The notes under the pieces are model-generated. The model ran no database searches. It was not told where the DNA came from and was given only the letters and a program-made list of their open reading frames with translations. The position numbers and the translations under genes were made by a program. A DNA stretch of 64,000 bases from Herbaspirillum sp. RTI4 (lineage in GTDB: Bacteria > Pseudomonadota > Gammaproteobacteria > Burkholderiales > Burkholderiaceae_D): contig NZ_JAVIWQ010000002.1 in the NCBI RefSeq assembly GCF_034313965.1, forward strand, positions 2,108,001-2,172,000, given 5' to 3'. This document shows positions 37,943 through 47,754 of this stretch, piece by piece (position 1 is the first letter of the stretch; each line of letters begins with the position of its first letter).

Positions 37943-38103
37943 AAATGGGGGCGAGTCTTTGATTAATTCATTGCCTGGTTCTCTGTACTTAACTCACCGT
38001 ATTTAACGTGGTTCAGGCAAGTAGTGCAGTGCTGTTTAACCTTGCGCTTTTGCTGATGCTATTTGCCGTTAAATTTCGATGACGCTTCGGGTAAAATGCT
38101 TAC

Positions 38104-38841
38104 ATGAATATACTCATCAGTAATGACGACGGCTATCTGGCTCCGGGCATCATCGCACTGGCCGATGCACTTGCCGCCATTGCTGACATCACCGTGGTAG
38201 CCCCCGACAGCAATCGCTCCGGCAGTTCCAATTCCCTGACACTGCACCATCCGCTGGTGGTCGAACAGACCGAAAACGGGGTGTATTTCGTCAGCGGGAC
38301 GCCTGCCGATTGCGTGCACATCGCCTTAACCGGCTTGATGGACAAAATGCCGGATCTGATTGTTTCCGGCATCAATCAAGGCCAGAACATGGGCGACGAT
38401 ACTTTGTATTCGGGAACCGTCGCTGCTGCCACGGAGGGCTTTCTTTTCGGCATTCCTGCGATGGCCTTTTCACAGGCAGACAAGGGGTGGAAAGAGCTGG
38501 CCAGCGCCGCACGTATCGCGCGCGAGTTGGTGCAGCGACGCTTCGAGCAGTTGGATAAACCATTTTTGCTCAACGTCAACATTCCGAATCTTCCTTACGC
38601 CGAGCTGAAACCAGCGCTGGCTACCCGACTTGGCAAGCGGCATATGTCCGAGCCAGTGTTTAAATTGTGCGATCCCTACGGCAAAGATCTCTATTGGATC
38701 GGCCCCGCTGGTGGGGCCAAGGATGCCGGAGAAGGCACTGATTTTCATGCGGTTGCTCAAGGCCATGTGTCCATCACGCCTTTGCAGATCGACCTGACGC
38801 ATAATTTGCAGCTCAATGCCTTGAAGAGAGATCTGGAGTGA
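38104..38841 (+). CDS. surE: 5'-Nucleotidase SurE
   Basis: A metal-dependent nucleoside monophosphatase of stationary-phase survival. The metal site [10 protein letters not shown] (D8, D9), the Ser in [12 protein letters not shown], and [22 protein letters not shown] are all present. It is 245 residues long. Its stop overlaps the pcm start by four bases (GTGA), the classic surE-pcm coupling. Confidence 0.96.
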   Translation: MNILISNDDGYLAPGIIALADALAAIADITVVAPDSNRSGSSNSLTLHHPLVVEQTENGVYFVSGTPADCVHIALTGLMDKMPDLIVSGINQGQNMGDDTLYSGTVAAATEGFLFGIPAMAFSQADKGWKELASAARIARELVQRRFEQLDKPFLLNVNIPNLPYAELKPALATRLGKRHMSEPVFKLCDPYGKDLYWIGPAGGAKDAGEGTDFHAVAQGHVSITPLQIDLTHNLQLNALKRDLE

Positions 38842-39791
38842 CCGGTAAATCGAGCCGTTTTCCTTTGACTCTGTCGTCGGTAGTGACGACCAAGACGCGC
38901 GGTTCCACCGACAGCGGCAGGACTGCCACCCCCCAAACCGCAACCAGAAATGCCGCGCAGCAAGGAATGCGACCCGGCACGTCGGTGACGCAGGCAGCGG
39001 TTAATGCACTCAGACCCACATCTAAACCGACATCAGGGCCGCTTACCGCAGCGACACCGGCGCCGCCGCGTTCATTGGTAACGTCGCGCTCGTCGTCCTT
39101 GCCGGTGACTCAGGTCTCTTCTGCTACGGCGCCCAGCCGCTCGAATTCGATGGTGTCGGAAGCGGTGCGAAAAGCGATGGTCGCGCGGGTGGCGCGGCAG
39201 GGGGTTAAAGATGCGAAAGTACTGGCGGCGATGGAAGCGGTGCCGCGTCATTTATTCATGGAGCCGGGCTTGTCTAGCCAGGCGTATATCGATGCGTCAC
39301 TGCCGATCGGTCACCATCAAACCATTTCCCAGCCCTATATTGTGGCGCGCATGATTGAAATCCTGCGCGAAACGGGTGGTGGAAAAGAACTCGATAAAGT
39401 GCTGGAAATCGGGACCGGTTGTGGGTATCAGGCGGCGGTATTGTCGCAGGTGGCGAAAGAGGTGTATTCGATAGAACGGATCAGGCCGCTGCATGAACTG
39501 GCCAAAACCAATCTTCGTCCTTTGCGTATTGCCAATCTGAGACTGCAGTATGGAGATGGTATGCTGGGTTTGCCTCAGGCTGCGCCATTCGACGGGATTA
39601 TCCTCGCGGCGGCAGGGATGGAGGTGCCGCAGACGTTGCTGGAGCAACTCACCATCGGCGGCAGGCTGATTGCGCCTGTCGGAGGACGGCACCAGGTGCT
39701 GCAGTTGATTCGGCGCATCAGCAAATTTGAGTGGACTAACGAAACGATGGAAGAATGTCATTTCGTGCCGCTCCGGCCGGGCATCGTATGA
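38838..39791 (+). CDS. pcm: Protein-L-isoaspartate O-methyltransferase
   Basis: Repairs isoaspartyl damage with SAM. The catalytic part (about residues 105-317) has [19 protein letters not shown], the SAM motif [18 protein letters not shown] and [14 protein letters not shown]. The first 100 residues are a low-complexity Thr/Ser/Pro/Ala extension absent from E. coli Pcm; similar extensions occur in other Burkholderiales, from memory. GTG 38838 overlaps surE. The extension could be untranslated if an internal start such as M106 ([13 protein letters not shown]) were used, but no better ribosome-binding site is apparent. Confidence 0.93.
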   Translation: MTGKSSRFPLTLSSVVTTKTRGSTDSGRTATPQTATRNAAQQGMRPGTSVTQAAVNALRPTSKPTSGPLTAATPAPPRSLVTSRSSSLPVTQVSSATAPSRSNSMVSEAVRKAMVARVARQGVKDAKVLAAMEAVPRHLFMEPGLSSQAYIDASLPIGHHQTISQPYIVARMIEILRETGGGKELDKVLEIGTGCGYQAAVLSQVAKEVYSIERIRPLHELAKTNLRPLRIANLRLQYGDGMLGLPQAAPFDGIILAAAGMEVPQTLLEQLTIGGRLIAPVGGRHQVLQLIRRISKFEWTNETMEECHFVPLRPGIV

Positions 39792-39960
39792 TGGCCGGTA
39801 CTCAACGGGCTTCCAGATTGCCGTCTGAAAAATAGTCGCTGTCGGCTGCTTTCCTGTGAGGAAAGTGGTCTGACGTGCCAATATATTGTCTATGAACTGT
39901 CACTGAACTCTGAGGCGAGCTCCGCGTCGACCTCAGCATTGTCTAAATAAAGTAACCAGA

Positions 39961-40893
39961 ATGAAAAAAACCAGTTTTTTGTTGCCCGCAGTAATCATGA
40001 GTCTGCTTGCAGCCTGCACGACTACTCCGCGCATCGCCGCTCCTGTTATTGATCGTAACGCGGCACCCAATCCCGATGCGTCGAAGTCGTCGGCTGCCAG
40101 CGGTGAGTCGCGGCTGGCGAATAGTCCCGGCTATTACACCGTAAAGAAGGGCGATAGTCTGTTGCGGATTGCGGTTCAGTTCGGGCAAAGCTATCGCGAT
40201 CTGGTGGCGTGGAATAACCTGAATAACCCCAATGATATTAAAGTCGATCAGGTATTGCGGGTTATGCCGCCTGATGCCGGTGCGCCTCAGACCGCAGCAG
40301 TGTCTGTCGCGGCTTCCGGTGTGGAGGTTAAACAGCTTGGGGCGCAGAATTCGGCGGCGGCCGCCTCCGTCAACAAGACGGGACCTCGGGGCGATAAGCG
40401 CCCTTATTCGGAAAGTACATTGGCTGAACTCGAAAAACCGGATGCTGCTCCAAGCGCTGCTCCGGCACCGGTATCGGTTAAACCTGAGATTGCGCCGCAA
40501 CCGGCAGATAAAACATCACAGGAAGAGGCTCCTGTGACCTGGATATGGCCGACCGATGGCAAGGTGGTCGGAACATATGCTTCCGGCAAAAAAGGGCTCG
40601 ATATTGCCGGCAAAGAAGGTCAGGCAATCATGGCAGCCGGAGACGGGAAGGTCATGTATGCCGGTAGCGGCATTAGGGGTTATGGCAATCTGGTGATCAT
40701 CAAACATACCAATAATGTGTTGTCGGCTTACGCACACAACAAAACGATTTTGGTCAAAGAGGGGCAAATGGTCACCAAGGGACAGAAAATTGCCGAGATG
40801 GGTAAGTCTGACAGCGATAGCGTCAAACTCCATTTTGAAATTCGCCAGCAAGGGAAGCCGGTTGATCCTTCCCGATTCCTTCCTGCACAGTAA
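39961..40893 (+). CDS. nlpD: Lipoprotein NlpD (LysM plus degenerate M23 domain)
   Basis: The lipobox LLAAC (C19) marks an outer-membrane lipoprotein. A LysM domain (YYTVKKGDSLLRIAVQFG) binds glycan. The C-terminal LytM domain keeps SAYAHN and LHFEIR but has Gly instead of the first metal His (KKGLDIAG), as in E. coli NlpD. It is therefore a non-catalytic activator of amidases such as AmiC. The length is 310 residues. rpoS, which normally follows nlpD, is not present; rlmD starts four bases after the stop. Confidence 0.94.
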   Translation: MKKTSFLLPAVIMSLLAACTTTPRIAAPVIDRNAAPNPDASKSSAASGESRLANSPGYYTVKKGDSLLRIAVQFGQSYRDLVAWNNLNNPNDIKVDQVLRVMPPDAGAPQTAAVSVAASGVEVKQLGAQNSAAAASVNKTGPRGDKRPYSESTLAELEKPDAAPSAAPAPVSVKPEIAPQPADKTSQEEAPVTWIWPTDGKVVGTYASGKKGLDIAGKEGQAIMAAGDGKVMYAGSGIRGYGNLVIIKHTNNVLSAYAHNKTILVKEGQMVTKGQKIAEMGKSDSDSVKLHFEIRQQGKPVDPSRFLPAQ

Positions 40894-40897
40894 GCGT

Positions 40898-42271
40898 ATG
40901 CCGACGCAATCTATTCTGACGCAATCTATTCTCGATATCGAATCGCTTGACATGGAAGGCCGTGGCATTGGCCATCTGGCCAATGAAGACGGGTCTCCCG
41001 GTAAAGTGGTGTTTGTCGAGGGAGCATTACCCGGCGAACGGGTAGCATTTCATTCTTTTCGTAAAAAAGCTAAATGGGAGGCCGCCAATATGACGGCCTT
41101 GCTGCATCCTTCGTCGCAGCGAGTCACGCCACGGTGTCCGGCGTTCGGCATGTGCGGCGGATGCGCGATGCAGCACCTTGAGCCGGCGGCTCAGGTCGCA
41201 GTCAAGCAGCGGGCGCTTGAGGATAGTCTGGCGCACATTGGCAAGGTCAGGCCGGACATGATGATGCGCCCGATTCATGGGCCCACCTGGGGTTATCGCT
41301 ACCGTGCGCGGCTTTCCGTGCGTAATGTCAAAAAACGCGGCGGGGTGCTGGTCGGGTTTCACGAAAAAAAATCTGCCTTCATTACGGACATGAGCAGCTG
41401 CGCTATTTTGCCGCCCAATGTGTCAGCTCTATTGATACCCCTTCGTCGCCTGATTGAAAGCCTGACGATTGTCGATCATTTGCCGCAGATCGAACTGGCG
41501 ATTGGCGAGGAGGATGGCAAGCCGGTCACGATCATGGTGTTGCGCATCATGGCTCCGCTGGGTGAGGGCGACGAGGGTGTGCTGCATGCTTTTGCCGATT
41601 TGCATGCTGTCCAGTGGTGGTTGCAGCCGCAGGGGCCAGACAGTGCTTATCCCTACTATCCGGCGCAAACGCAATTGCACTATACCTTGCCGGATTTTGG
41701 TATCCGCATGCCGTTTCGTCCTACTGATTTCACGCAAGTCAATCATCAGATCAATCGGGTATTGGTCGCCAAAGCCCTGCGTCTGCTTGATGTGCAAGCA
41801 CAGGATAGGGTGGCGGACCTGTTTTGTGGTTTGGGTAATTTCACTTTGCCTATTGCCACTCAAGCCAGCGCTGTGGTGGGGATTGAGGGAAGTACGGCTT
41901 TAACTGTCCGTGCGCTTGAAAATGCTCGCCTCAATGGGCTGGAAGAGAAAACAGTTTTTCATTGCCGCAATTTGTTCGAGGCGACGACGGAAGACTTGGT
42001 TGCATTAGGCAAATTCGACCGCATGCTGATTGATCCTCCCCGGGAAGGTGCGTTTGAAATTTGCAAGGCGATTGTCGGGTTGGGCGCTTTGCATCCTGAG
42101 TTGAAACCGCAGCGCATTGTCTATGTGTCTTGCAATCCGGGGAGTCTGGCGCGCGATGCGGGCTTGTTGGTCGAGCAGGGCGCTTATCGTCTGACGCATG
42201 CGGGCGTGGTGAACATGTTTCCGCATACGGCGCATGTGGAGTCGATTGCTGTGTTTGATCTCATCGGCTGA
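40898..42271 (+). CDS. rlmD: 23S rRNA m5U1939 methyltransferase RlmD
   Basis: TrmA/RlmD-type rRNA uridine methyltransferase with a [4Fe-4S] cluster: cysteines in RCPAFGMCGGCAMQHL plus a later Cys in MSSCAILPP. SAM motifs are VADLFCGLGNFTLPIA and IDPPREGAFEI; the catalytic nucleophile is in YVSCNPGSLARD. A TRAM domain is at the N-terminus (GRGIGHLANEDGSPGKVVFVEGALPGE). ATG 40898 gives 457 residues. The start region has a 15-bp in-frame duplication encoding TQSIL twice. Confidence 0.94.
   Translation: MPTQSILTQSILDIESLDMEGRGIGHLANEDGSPGKVVFVEGALPGERVAFHSFRKKAKWEAANMTALLHPSSQRVTPRCPAFGMCGGCAMQHLEPAAQVAVKQRALEDSLAHIGKVRPDMMMRPIHGPTWGYRYRARLSVRNVKKRGGVLVGFHEKKSAFITDMSSCAILPPNVSALLIPLRRLIESLTIVDHLPQIELAIGEEDGKPVTIMVLRIMAPLGEGDEGVLHAFADLHAVQWWLQPQGPDSAYPYYPAQTQLHYTLPDFGIRMPFRPTDFTQVNHQINRVLVAKALRLLDVQAQDRVADLFCGLGNFTLPIATQASAVVGIEGSTALTVRALENARLNGLEEKTVFHCRNLFEATTEDLVALGKFDRMLIDPPREGAFEICKAIVGLGALHPELKPQRIVYVSCNPGSLARDAGLLVEQGAYRLTHAGVVNMFPHTAHVESIAVFDLIG
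40903..40932 (+). repeat. Perfect 15-bp tandem duplication at the rlmD start
   Basis: GACGCAATCTATTCT is present twice without any difference, in frame, so residues 3-7 of RlmD are repeated. Confidence 0.95.
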
Positions 42272-42315
42272 TTGACTGGTTGCCACATCCCGATGGACGC
42301 TTTTCCGTTGGGCAT

Positions 42316-42349
42316 AAAAAAATGCCGCTCAGCAGGGCTGAACGGCATT
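42316..42349 (-). terminator. Terminator of the yccA-like gene
   Basis: On the minus strand AATGCCG-TTCAGCC is paired with GCTGA-GCGGCATT and runs into seven T. It stands between the convergent rlmD and yccA genes; there is no T-run on the plus side. Confidence 0.88.
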
Positions 42350-42367
42350 GGCGTTGAGTGAGGGAGT

Positions 42368-43060
42368 TTAGTCGCGTCGCCCGCTCATCAGGCCCAGTAT
42401 CGACAGTAAGTTGACGAAGACATTGTAGACATCCAGATAGATGCGCAATGTGGCCGAAATGTAGTTAGTTTCGCCGCCGTTGATGACGCTCTGAACGTCA
42501 TACAGAATGTATGCGGAAAAAATGGCGATGGCCACGACCGAGATGGTCAGTTGTAGTGCCGGCAATTGCAGGAATATATTTGCCAGCGAGGCAACGACAA
42601 TCACCAGCAAGCCGGCAAACAGCCATTTGCTCATCCCTGAAAAATCCCGCTTGGACACGGTTGCCACGGTAGCCATGACACCAAAGATCAACGCAGTTCC
42701 ACCGAACGCGGTCATGATCAGCGTGCCGCCGTTCGAATAGCCGAGGGTGTACTCGATCAGTCTGGACAGCATTAAGCCCATGAAAAACGTGAAGCCGAGC
42801 AACACGGCGACGCCTAGTCCGGAATCTTTGGTTTTTTCGATGGCATAGAAAAAGCCAAACGCGATTGCCATGAATATTACAAAACCAATCATCGGGCTGC
42901 CTGCAAACAGACTGAAGTGCATCTGTACCCCAAGCCATGCGCCAAATACGGTAGGAATCATTGAAATTGCCAGCAACCAATAGGTATTGCGCAGCACTTG
43001 ATGGCGTACTTGCGAGTTGACGCCTAAGGTGCCGTATGAGCGTTGTAGATTTTGATCCAT
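42368..43060 (-). CDS. yccA: Bax inhibitor-1/YccA-family membrane protein
   Basis: A 230-residue protein with seven hydrophobic segments, seen for example as YWLLAISMIPTVFGAWLGV, MIGFVIFMAIAFGFFYAI and VAVLLGFTFFMGLMLSR. The C-terminal SAYILYDVQSVINGGETNYISATLRIYLDVYN is the typical BI-1 pattern with Asp residues. In E. coli YccA modulates FtsH. I use ATG 43060 because GGAG lies seven bases upstream; the frame extends 28 codons further without a comparable site. Confidence 0.92.
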   Translation of the reverse strand: MDQNLQRSYGTLGVNSQVRHQVLRNTYWLLAISMIPTVFGAWLGVQMHFSLFAGSPMIGFVIFMAIAFGFFYAIEKTKDSGLGVAVLLGFTFFMGLMLSRLIEYTLGYSNGGTLIMTAFGGTALIFGVMATVATVSKRDFSGMSKWLFAGLLVIVVASLANIFLQLPALQLTISVVAIAIFSAYILYDVQSVINGGETNYISATLRIYLDVYNVFVNLLSILGLMSGRRD

Positions 43061-43278
43061 AAAATTTCTCCAGTTCATTATGATACTGCCCTTGAAGGAT
43101 AACATGCCCATGAAGAAGACAGCGGATAGGGCGTGGCGTTCCATCTAATTGACTGGGGAGGGGTCTTATTGGAACTGGTTTGATCCTGTCTTAACAGGGT
43201 ATTCCATGATAGAATCAAAGGTTGAGTGAATTGTTTGACAATAGCTTTAACCCTTTCTTTTTATTGGAGTTTTTACAA

Positions 43279-43704
43279 ATGGCAATTGAACGCACCCTGT
43301 CGATTATCAAGCCGGACGCAGTAGCAAAAAACGTGATCGGTCAGATTTACACCCGTTTCGAAAACGCAGGCCTGAAAATTATCGCCACGCGCATGATTCA
43401 TTTGTCCCGTGCTGAGGCGGAAGGCTTTTACGCAGTGCATAGCGCACGTCCTTTCTTCAAGGACCTCGTTGACTTCATGATCTCCGGTCCTGTCAGTGTG
43501 CAAGTGCTGGAAGGCGAGTCTGCTGTATTGACGCATCGCGACCTGATGGGCGCTACTGATCCTAAAAAAGCAGAAAAAGGTACTATCCGTGCCGATTTCG
43601 CTGATTCGATCGATGCCAATGCCGTACATGGCTCCGATGCAGCTGATACAGCACAAACTGAAATTGCTTATTTCTTCCCTGCGCTGAACATCTACTCGCG
43701 TTAA
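43279..43704 (+). CDS. ndk: Nucleoside diphosphate kinase
   Basis: Transfers phosphate between NTPs and NDPs. The 141-residue protein starts [18 protein letters not shown] and has the phosphohistidine H117 in [10 protein letters not shown] 43279 gives the standard length; TTGGAG lies ten bases upstream. An open frame further up to 43222 has no family similarity. It leads a run ndk-rlmN-pilF-like-rodZ-ispG. Confidence 0.97.
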   Translation: MAIERTLSIIKPDAVAKNVIGQIYTRFENAGLKIIATRMIHLSRAEAEGFYAVHSARPFFKDLVDFMISGPVSVQVLEGESAVLTHRDLMGATDPKKAEKGTIRADFADSIDANAVHGSDAADTAQTEIAYFFPALNIYSR

Positions 43705-43765
43705 GCGATGCATCACTACCGCACTGAAAAACTTCAGTGCGGTCACGAACAAGACATAAGCTGCC

Positions 43766-44935
43766 ATGACTGCTCTCACCAACTTGCTGGATCTTGACCC
43801 TGCACAACTGGTCGCTTATTGCGGCGAGTTGGGTGAGAAGCCGTTTCGCGCCAAACAATTACAGCGCTGGATACATCAATTCGGCGTTGCTGACTTTACC
43901 CAGATGACCGATCTGGCCAAATCGCTGCGCGACAAGCTGGCGACGCGCGCCAAGGTTCTGGCCCCTGCCGTTATTAGTGATCACACGTCCACCGATGGCA
44001 CACGCAAATGGCTGGTTGATGTCGGTCAGGGAAATGCCGTTGAAACCGTATTTATTCCAGAAGAGTCGCGAGGTACTTTGTGTATTTCGACTCAGGCCGG
44101 TTGTGCCGTCAATTGCCGTTTTTGCTCCACCGGCAAGCAGGGATTTAACCGTAATTTGACTGTCTCCGAAATTATCGGACAGTTATGGATGGCCGAATTT
44201 GCTTTGCGTCGGACCAAGGGTATCGAAGGCGGTCCCAAGGGCGAACGACAAATTACCAACGTCGTCATGATGGGGATGGGTGAGCCGCTGCTCAATTTTG
44301 AGCCTACCGTTACTGCCTTGAAGCTGATGCTGGATGATAATGCCTATGGCTTATCCCGCCGTCGCGTGACACTGTCTACCAGCGGTGTGGTGCCGATGAT
44401 TGACCGCTTGGGGCAGGAGTGCCCCGTCGCGCTGGCTGTGTCGCTGCATGCGTCCAACGATGCCTTACGTGACAGCCTGATCCCACTCAATAAAAAACAT
44501 CCCTTGCGCGAATTGTTTGCGGCCTGCCAGCGTTACCTGGAGTTTGCGCCGCGCGATTTCGTGACTTTTGAATATTGCATGCTGGATGGCGTCAACGATA
44601 GCGACAGCAATGCGCGTGAACTGGTGGCGCTGGTGCAGACCGGCGCTACTGCAATTTCATGCAAATTCAATCTGATTCCTTTTAATCCCTTCCCTGAATC
44701 GGGACTGACTCGTTCGCCTAATCCGCGTATCAAAGCCTTCGCGCAAATTTTGATGGACGCAGGCATTATCACCACGATACGCAAGACGCGTGGGGACGAT
44801 ATCGATGCGGCCTGCGGACAATTGGCCGGTGAGGTACAGGATAGAACGAAGGTGCAAGAGCGGATGCAGAAAATGGCTGAATACCAGCAAAAATTCGGAC
44901 CTAACTTTGGCCGTTTGGTCGAGGTTGAGGGGTGA
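43766..44935 (+). CDS. rlmN: Dual-specificity RNA methyltransferase RlmN
   Basis: Radical-SAM enzyme that makes m2A in 23S rRNA and some tRNAs. The radical triad is in [19 protein letters not shown], glycine motif MGMGEPLLN follows, and the methyl-carrying Cys is in [12 protein letters not shown]. The length is 389 residues. The stop codon overlaps the next start by one base (TGATG). Confidence 0.97.
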   Translation: MTALTNLLDLDPAQLVAYCGELGEKPFRAKQLQRWIHQFGVADFTQMTDLAKSLRDKLATRAKVLAPAVISDHTSTDGTRKWLVDVGQGNAVETVFIPEESRGTLCISTQAGCAVNCRFCSTGKQGFNRNLTVSEIIGQLWMAEFALRRTKGIEGGPKGERQITNVVMMGMGEPLLNFEPTVTALKLMLDDNAYGLSRRRVTLSTSGVVPMIDRLGQECPVALAVSLHASNDALRDSLIPLNKKHPLRELFAACQRYLEFAPRDFVTFEYCMLDGVNDSDSNARELVALVQTGATAISCKFNLIPFNPFPESGLTRSPNPRIKAFAQILMDAGIITTIRKTRGDDIDAACGQLAGEVQDRTKVQERMQKMAEYQQKFGPNFGRLVEVEG

Positions 44936-45396
44936 TGCGTCAAACGCAGCTCAGATTGAGCGCGCTGTTTTTCGCGCTTGGCCTCTTCCTTCTTTTCGGA
45001 TGTGCCGCTCCGGTTGACAAGCCGGCAGCCGAAGCGCGCGCTACGCGCGCTTCATTGCATCTGCCATCCTGCCTCACTACGGCCAATGCATTGAGCAATA
45101 TCGGACTCTGTAGTCTGACAGGTGGCAATAGCGACGCGGCTCAACGATATTTTTCGCAAGCTTTAAGCCATGATTCTATGCATCGGCAAATTAACGCACA
45201 GTTGGGACAAATGTACGTAGAACGCCGTGATGATGAAAAATTGAATTTGACCGCGTCGCTGCTTTGGCGGGTCATCTACGCAGAGCACAAGCTGGATAAT
45301 CGGGCTGGAGTGGTGCAAGTGGTGGCATTGCTGGACCGCCAATATCCCGCCTCGACTCAATATGCGGCGCACAGACGTGGAGTTTTTGATGAGTGA
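44935..45396 (+). CDS. Short PilF-like TPR lipoprotein
   Basis: The signal ends in a lipobox-like LLFGC. The mature part has TPR-type helices (LSNIGLCSLTGGNSDAAQRYFSQALSHD, INAQLGQMYVERRD). In this position between rlmN and rodZ most relatives carry pilF, the pilotin for type IV pilus secretin PilQ. At 153 residues it is much shorter than the six-TPR PilF (about 250 residues), so it may be a reduced copy with altered function. The end overlaps rodZ by eight bases. Confidence 0.6.
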   Translation: MRQTQLRLSALFFALGLFLLFGCAAPVDKPAAEARATRASLHLPSCLTTANALSNIGLCSLTGGNSDAAQRYFSQALSHDSMHRQINAQLGQMYVERRDDEKLNLTASLLWRVIYAEHKLDNRAGVVQVVALLDRQYPASTQYAAHRRGVFDE

Positions 45397-46384
45397 AGAG
45401 CAGATAAACGAATCCCTTGCAACTGCGCCTCCGGTTTCTCCGGGAGCCGTACTTACGGCGCGGCGGCAAGCCAAGGGCTGGACGGTAGAGCAAGTGGCAA
45501 GTCAGCTGAAGATGTCGACGCGTCAGATCGTGGCACTTGAGTCAGATGATCACGCATCCTTGCCTAGCGCGGTGGTAACACGTGGTTTTTTGCGGACTTA
45601 CGCTAAGTTTCTTGATTTGGATGCCGCTCCTTTAGTCGCGACCTTGCCGGAAAATCCGACCGCCTCGGTGCAATCGTTTGTCCCGCATCGCATGCTAGCT
45701 ACGCCATTTTCAGAGTCACCGTTGCCTCTGGGGACGCATCGAAGCGGGTTATGGCTTTGGGTGCTGGCCGTAGTCGTCCTGGCCCTGGCTGCCATAGTGG
45801 CGGTTGAGCGAACCGGGGTACTGGGAGCGTTTCATCCTATGGATTGGTTGTCTGCCAGTCAATCGCCTTCCACTGAGCATCCTTTGACGATTGCCTCTGC
45901 CGAATCCACTGAGTCAGCCTCCGATCTGCCTGAAATTGCTAGCAGCAATGCATTGAAAGAAACCGAACCCCCTCCGGCAAGCAGCGCCGTAGAAAATAAG
46001 GCGTCAGCAAATCCGGTTTCGAGTGCAAGCACTCCAGAGACTCCCAATGTTGTCATGCCAGCCCCGGCTGCTACGGTTGCCGCACCGACAACCGCCACTA
46101 TTCCTGCGACAATGCCGGTGAAAGTCGCTGCCGCATTAAAAACAACCTCCGGCAAACTGAATATGGTTGTCCGAGTGGATACATGGGTGGAAATTCGTCG
46201 AGCCGATAAAAGCACGCTGGTCTCGCGCTTATTGAAGGCAGGAACCACCGAATCATTCGATATTGATCAACCGGTAAGCATGGTGGTGGGAAATGTTTCT
46301 GGTATCGACGTCACATTGCGCGGCGTACCGCTTGATTTGAAGACCGGTAACACGAACAACGTCGCGCATCTCAATCTGGAATAA
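45389..46384 (+). CDS. rodZ: Cell-shape protein RodZ
   Basis: A cytoplasmic helix-turn-helix ([40 protein letters not shown]) contacts MreB in RodZ. A membrane segment [20 protein letters not shown] lies near residue 120, followed by a Ser/Pro/Ala-rich linker and a periplasmic DUF4115 domain ([27 protein letters not shown]). ATG 45389 is chosen because GTGGAG lies seven bases upstream; an earlier in-frame ATG lacks a site. The gene overlaps the preceding lipoprotein gene. Confidence 0.9.
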   Translation: MSEEQINESLATAPPVSPGAVLTARRQAKGWTVEQVASQLKMSTRQIVALESDDHASLPSAVVTRGFLRTYAKFLDLDAAPLVATLPENPTASVQSFVPHRMLATPFSESPLPLGTHRSGLWLWVLAVVVLALAAIVAVERTGVLGAFHPMDWLSASQSPSTEHPLTIASAESTESASDLPEIASSNALKETEPPPASSAVENKASANPVSSASTPETPNVVMPAPAATVAAPTTATIPATMPVKVAAALKTTSGKLNMVVRVDTWVEIRRADKSTLVSRLLKAGTTESFDIDQPVSMVVGNVSGIDVTLRGVPLDLKTGNTNNVAHLNLE

Positions 46385-46388
46385 CGCC

Positions 46389-47651
46389 ATGCCTTTATCT
46401 TCTGCTATTGCCTCCGGTCCTCTTGAGCGACATCAACGCCGCAGGGCAGTGATTCGTTATGGCGAGCGCGAAATCGTTGTCGGTGGTTGCGCCCCGGTGG
46501 TCGTGCAGTCGATGACGAATACCGATACGGCGGATGCTATCGGTACCGCCGTGCAGATTAAAGCGCTCGCACTTGCCGGGTCCGAGCTGGTACGCATTAC
46601 CGTCAATAACGCCGAGGCGGCAGCCGCAGTGCCGGCCATTCGCGAGCAGCTCGATCGCATGGGGATCGACGTTCCCCTGGTAGGTGATTTCCACTACAAC
46701 GGTCATACGCTGCTCCAGGATTTCCCTGATTGCGCCCGGGCTTTATCCAAGTACCGTATTAATCCGGGTAACGTGGGCAAGGGTGCCAAGCGCGATACCC
46801 AATTTGCGCAAATGATCGAGATCGCCTGCAAATACGACAAGCCGGTACGCATTGGCGTCAATTGGGGCAGTCTGGATCAGGCCTTGCTGGCGCGCATCAT
46901 GGACGAAAATGCTGCGCGTAGTGCGCCCTGGTCGGCGCAGACGGTGATGTATGAAGCGCTGGTCACTTCCGCCATCGAAAATGCGCAACGTGCTGAAGAA
47001 ATCGGACTTGCCGGCGATAAAATTATTTTGTCTTGCAAAGTCTCGGGTGTGCAGGATCTGATTGCCGTCTATAGGGAGTTGGCGCGCCGCTGTGATTATC
47101 CGCTGCACCTGGGATTGACTGAAGCCGGTATGGGCAGCAAGGGCATCGTCGCCTCTACTGCCGCGCTGGCAGTACTGCTCCAAGAGGGCATCGGTGATAC
47201 CATTCGCATTTCGCTGACCCCGGAACCGGGCGGCGACCGTACTCGTGAGGTGATTGTCGGTCAGGAAATTTTACAAACGATGGGGATGCGCAAGTTCACT
47301 CCCATGGTAATTGCCTGTCCTGGCTGTGGACGCACAACATCGACAGTGTTTCAGGATCTGGCTGACAAAATACAGACTTTCCTGCGCGATCAAATGCCGC
47401 AGTGGAAAGGGGAATACCCGGGTGTGGAGGGCATGAATGTCGCCGTCATGGGTTGTATTGTCAACGGACCTGGCGAATCTAAACATGCCAACATCGGTAT
47501 CAGCTTGCCTGGCACAGGGGAGTTGCCGTCAGCGCCGGTTTTTATCGATGGCGAAAAACGCATGACCTTGCGCGGCGAACATATCGCTGAAGAATTCCAG
47601 GTTATCGTGCTCGATTACGTGCGCTCGCATTACGGCAAGCAGACTGCATAA
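46389..47651 (+). CDS. ispG: 4-Hydroxy-3-methylbut-2-enyl-diphosphate synthase IspG
   Basis: Penultimate enzyme of the MEP isoprenoid pathway, a [4Fe-4S] protein. Features: [37 protein letters not shown], and cluster ligands in [16 protein letters not shown] and [22 protein letters not shown]. The length is 420 residues. It starts four bases after the rodZ stop. Confidence 0.97.
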   Translation: MPLSSAIASGPLERHQRRRAVIRYGEREIVVGGCAPVVVQSMTNTDTADAIGTAVQIKALALAGSELVRITVNNAEAAAAVPAIREQLDRMGIDVPLVGDFHYNGHTLLQDFPDCARALSKYRINPGNVGKGAKRDTQFAQMIEIACKYDKPVRIGVNWGSLDQALLARIMDENAARSAPWSAQTVMYEALVTSAIENAQRAEEIGLAGDKIILSCKVSGVQDLIAVYRELARRCDYPLHLGLTEAGMGSKGIVASTAALAVLLQEGIGDTIRISLTPEPGGDRTREVIVGQEILQTMGMRKFTPMVIACPGCGRTTSTVFQDLADKIQTFLRDQMPQWKGEYPGVEGMNVAVMGCIVNGPGESKHANIGISLPGTGELPSAPVFIDGEKRMTLRGEHIAEEFQVIVLDYVRSHYGKQTA

Positions 47652-47676
47652 ACGGATAGACAAGCCTATTTATCTT

Positions 47677-47686
47677 CCCCCCCCCC
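47677..47686. repeat. C10 homopolymer tract
   Basis: Ten cytosines lie 26 bases after the ispG stop and 68 bases before hisS. Such tracts are prone to slippage. It is outside any coding frame I accept. Confidence 0.9.
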
Positions 47687-47754
47687 GATACTTTTTGAGT
47701 CGAAGGCCGGGGTAGAACCAGTACTTCATCATCAGGATTAACATCAGTAAAAGC

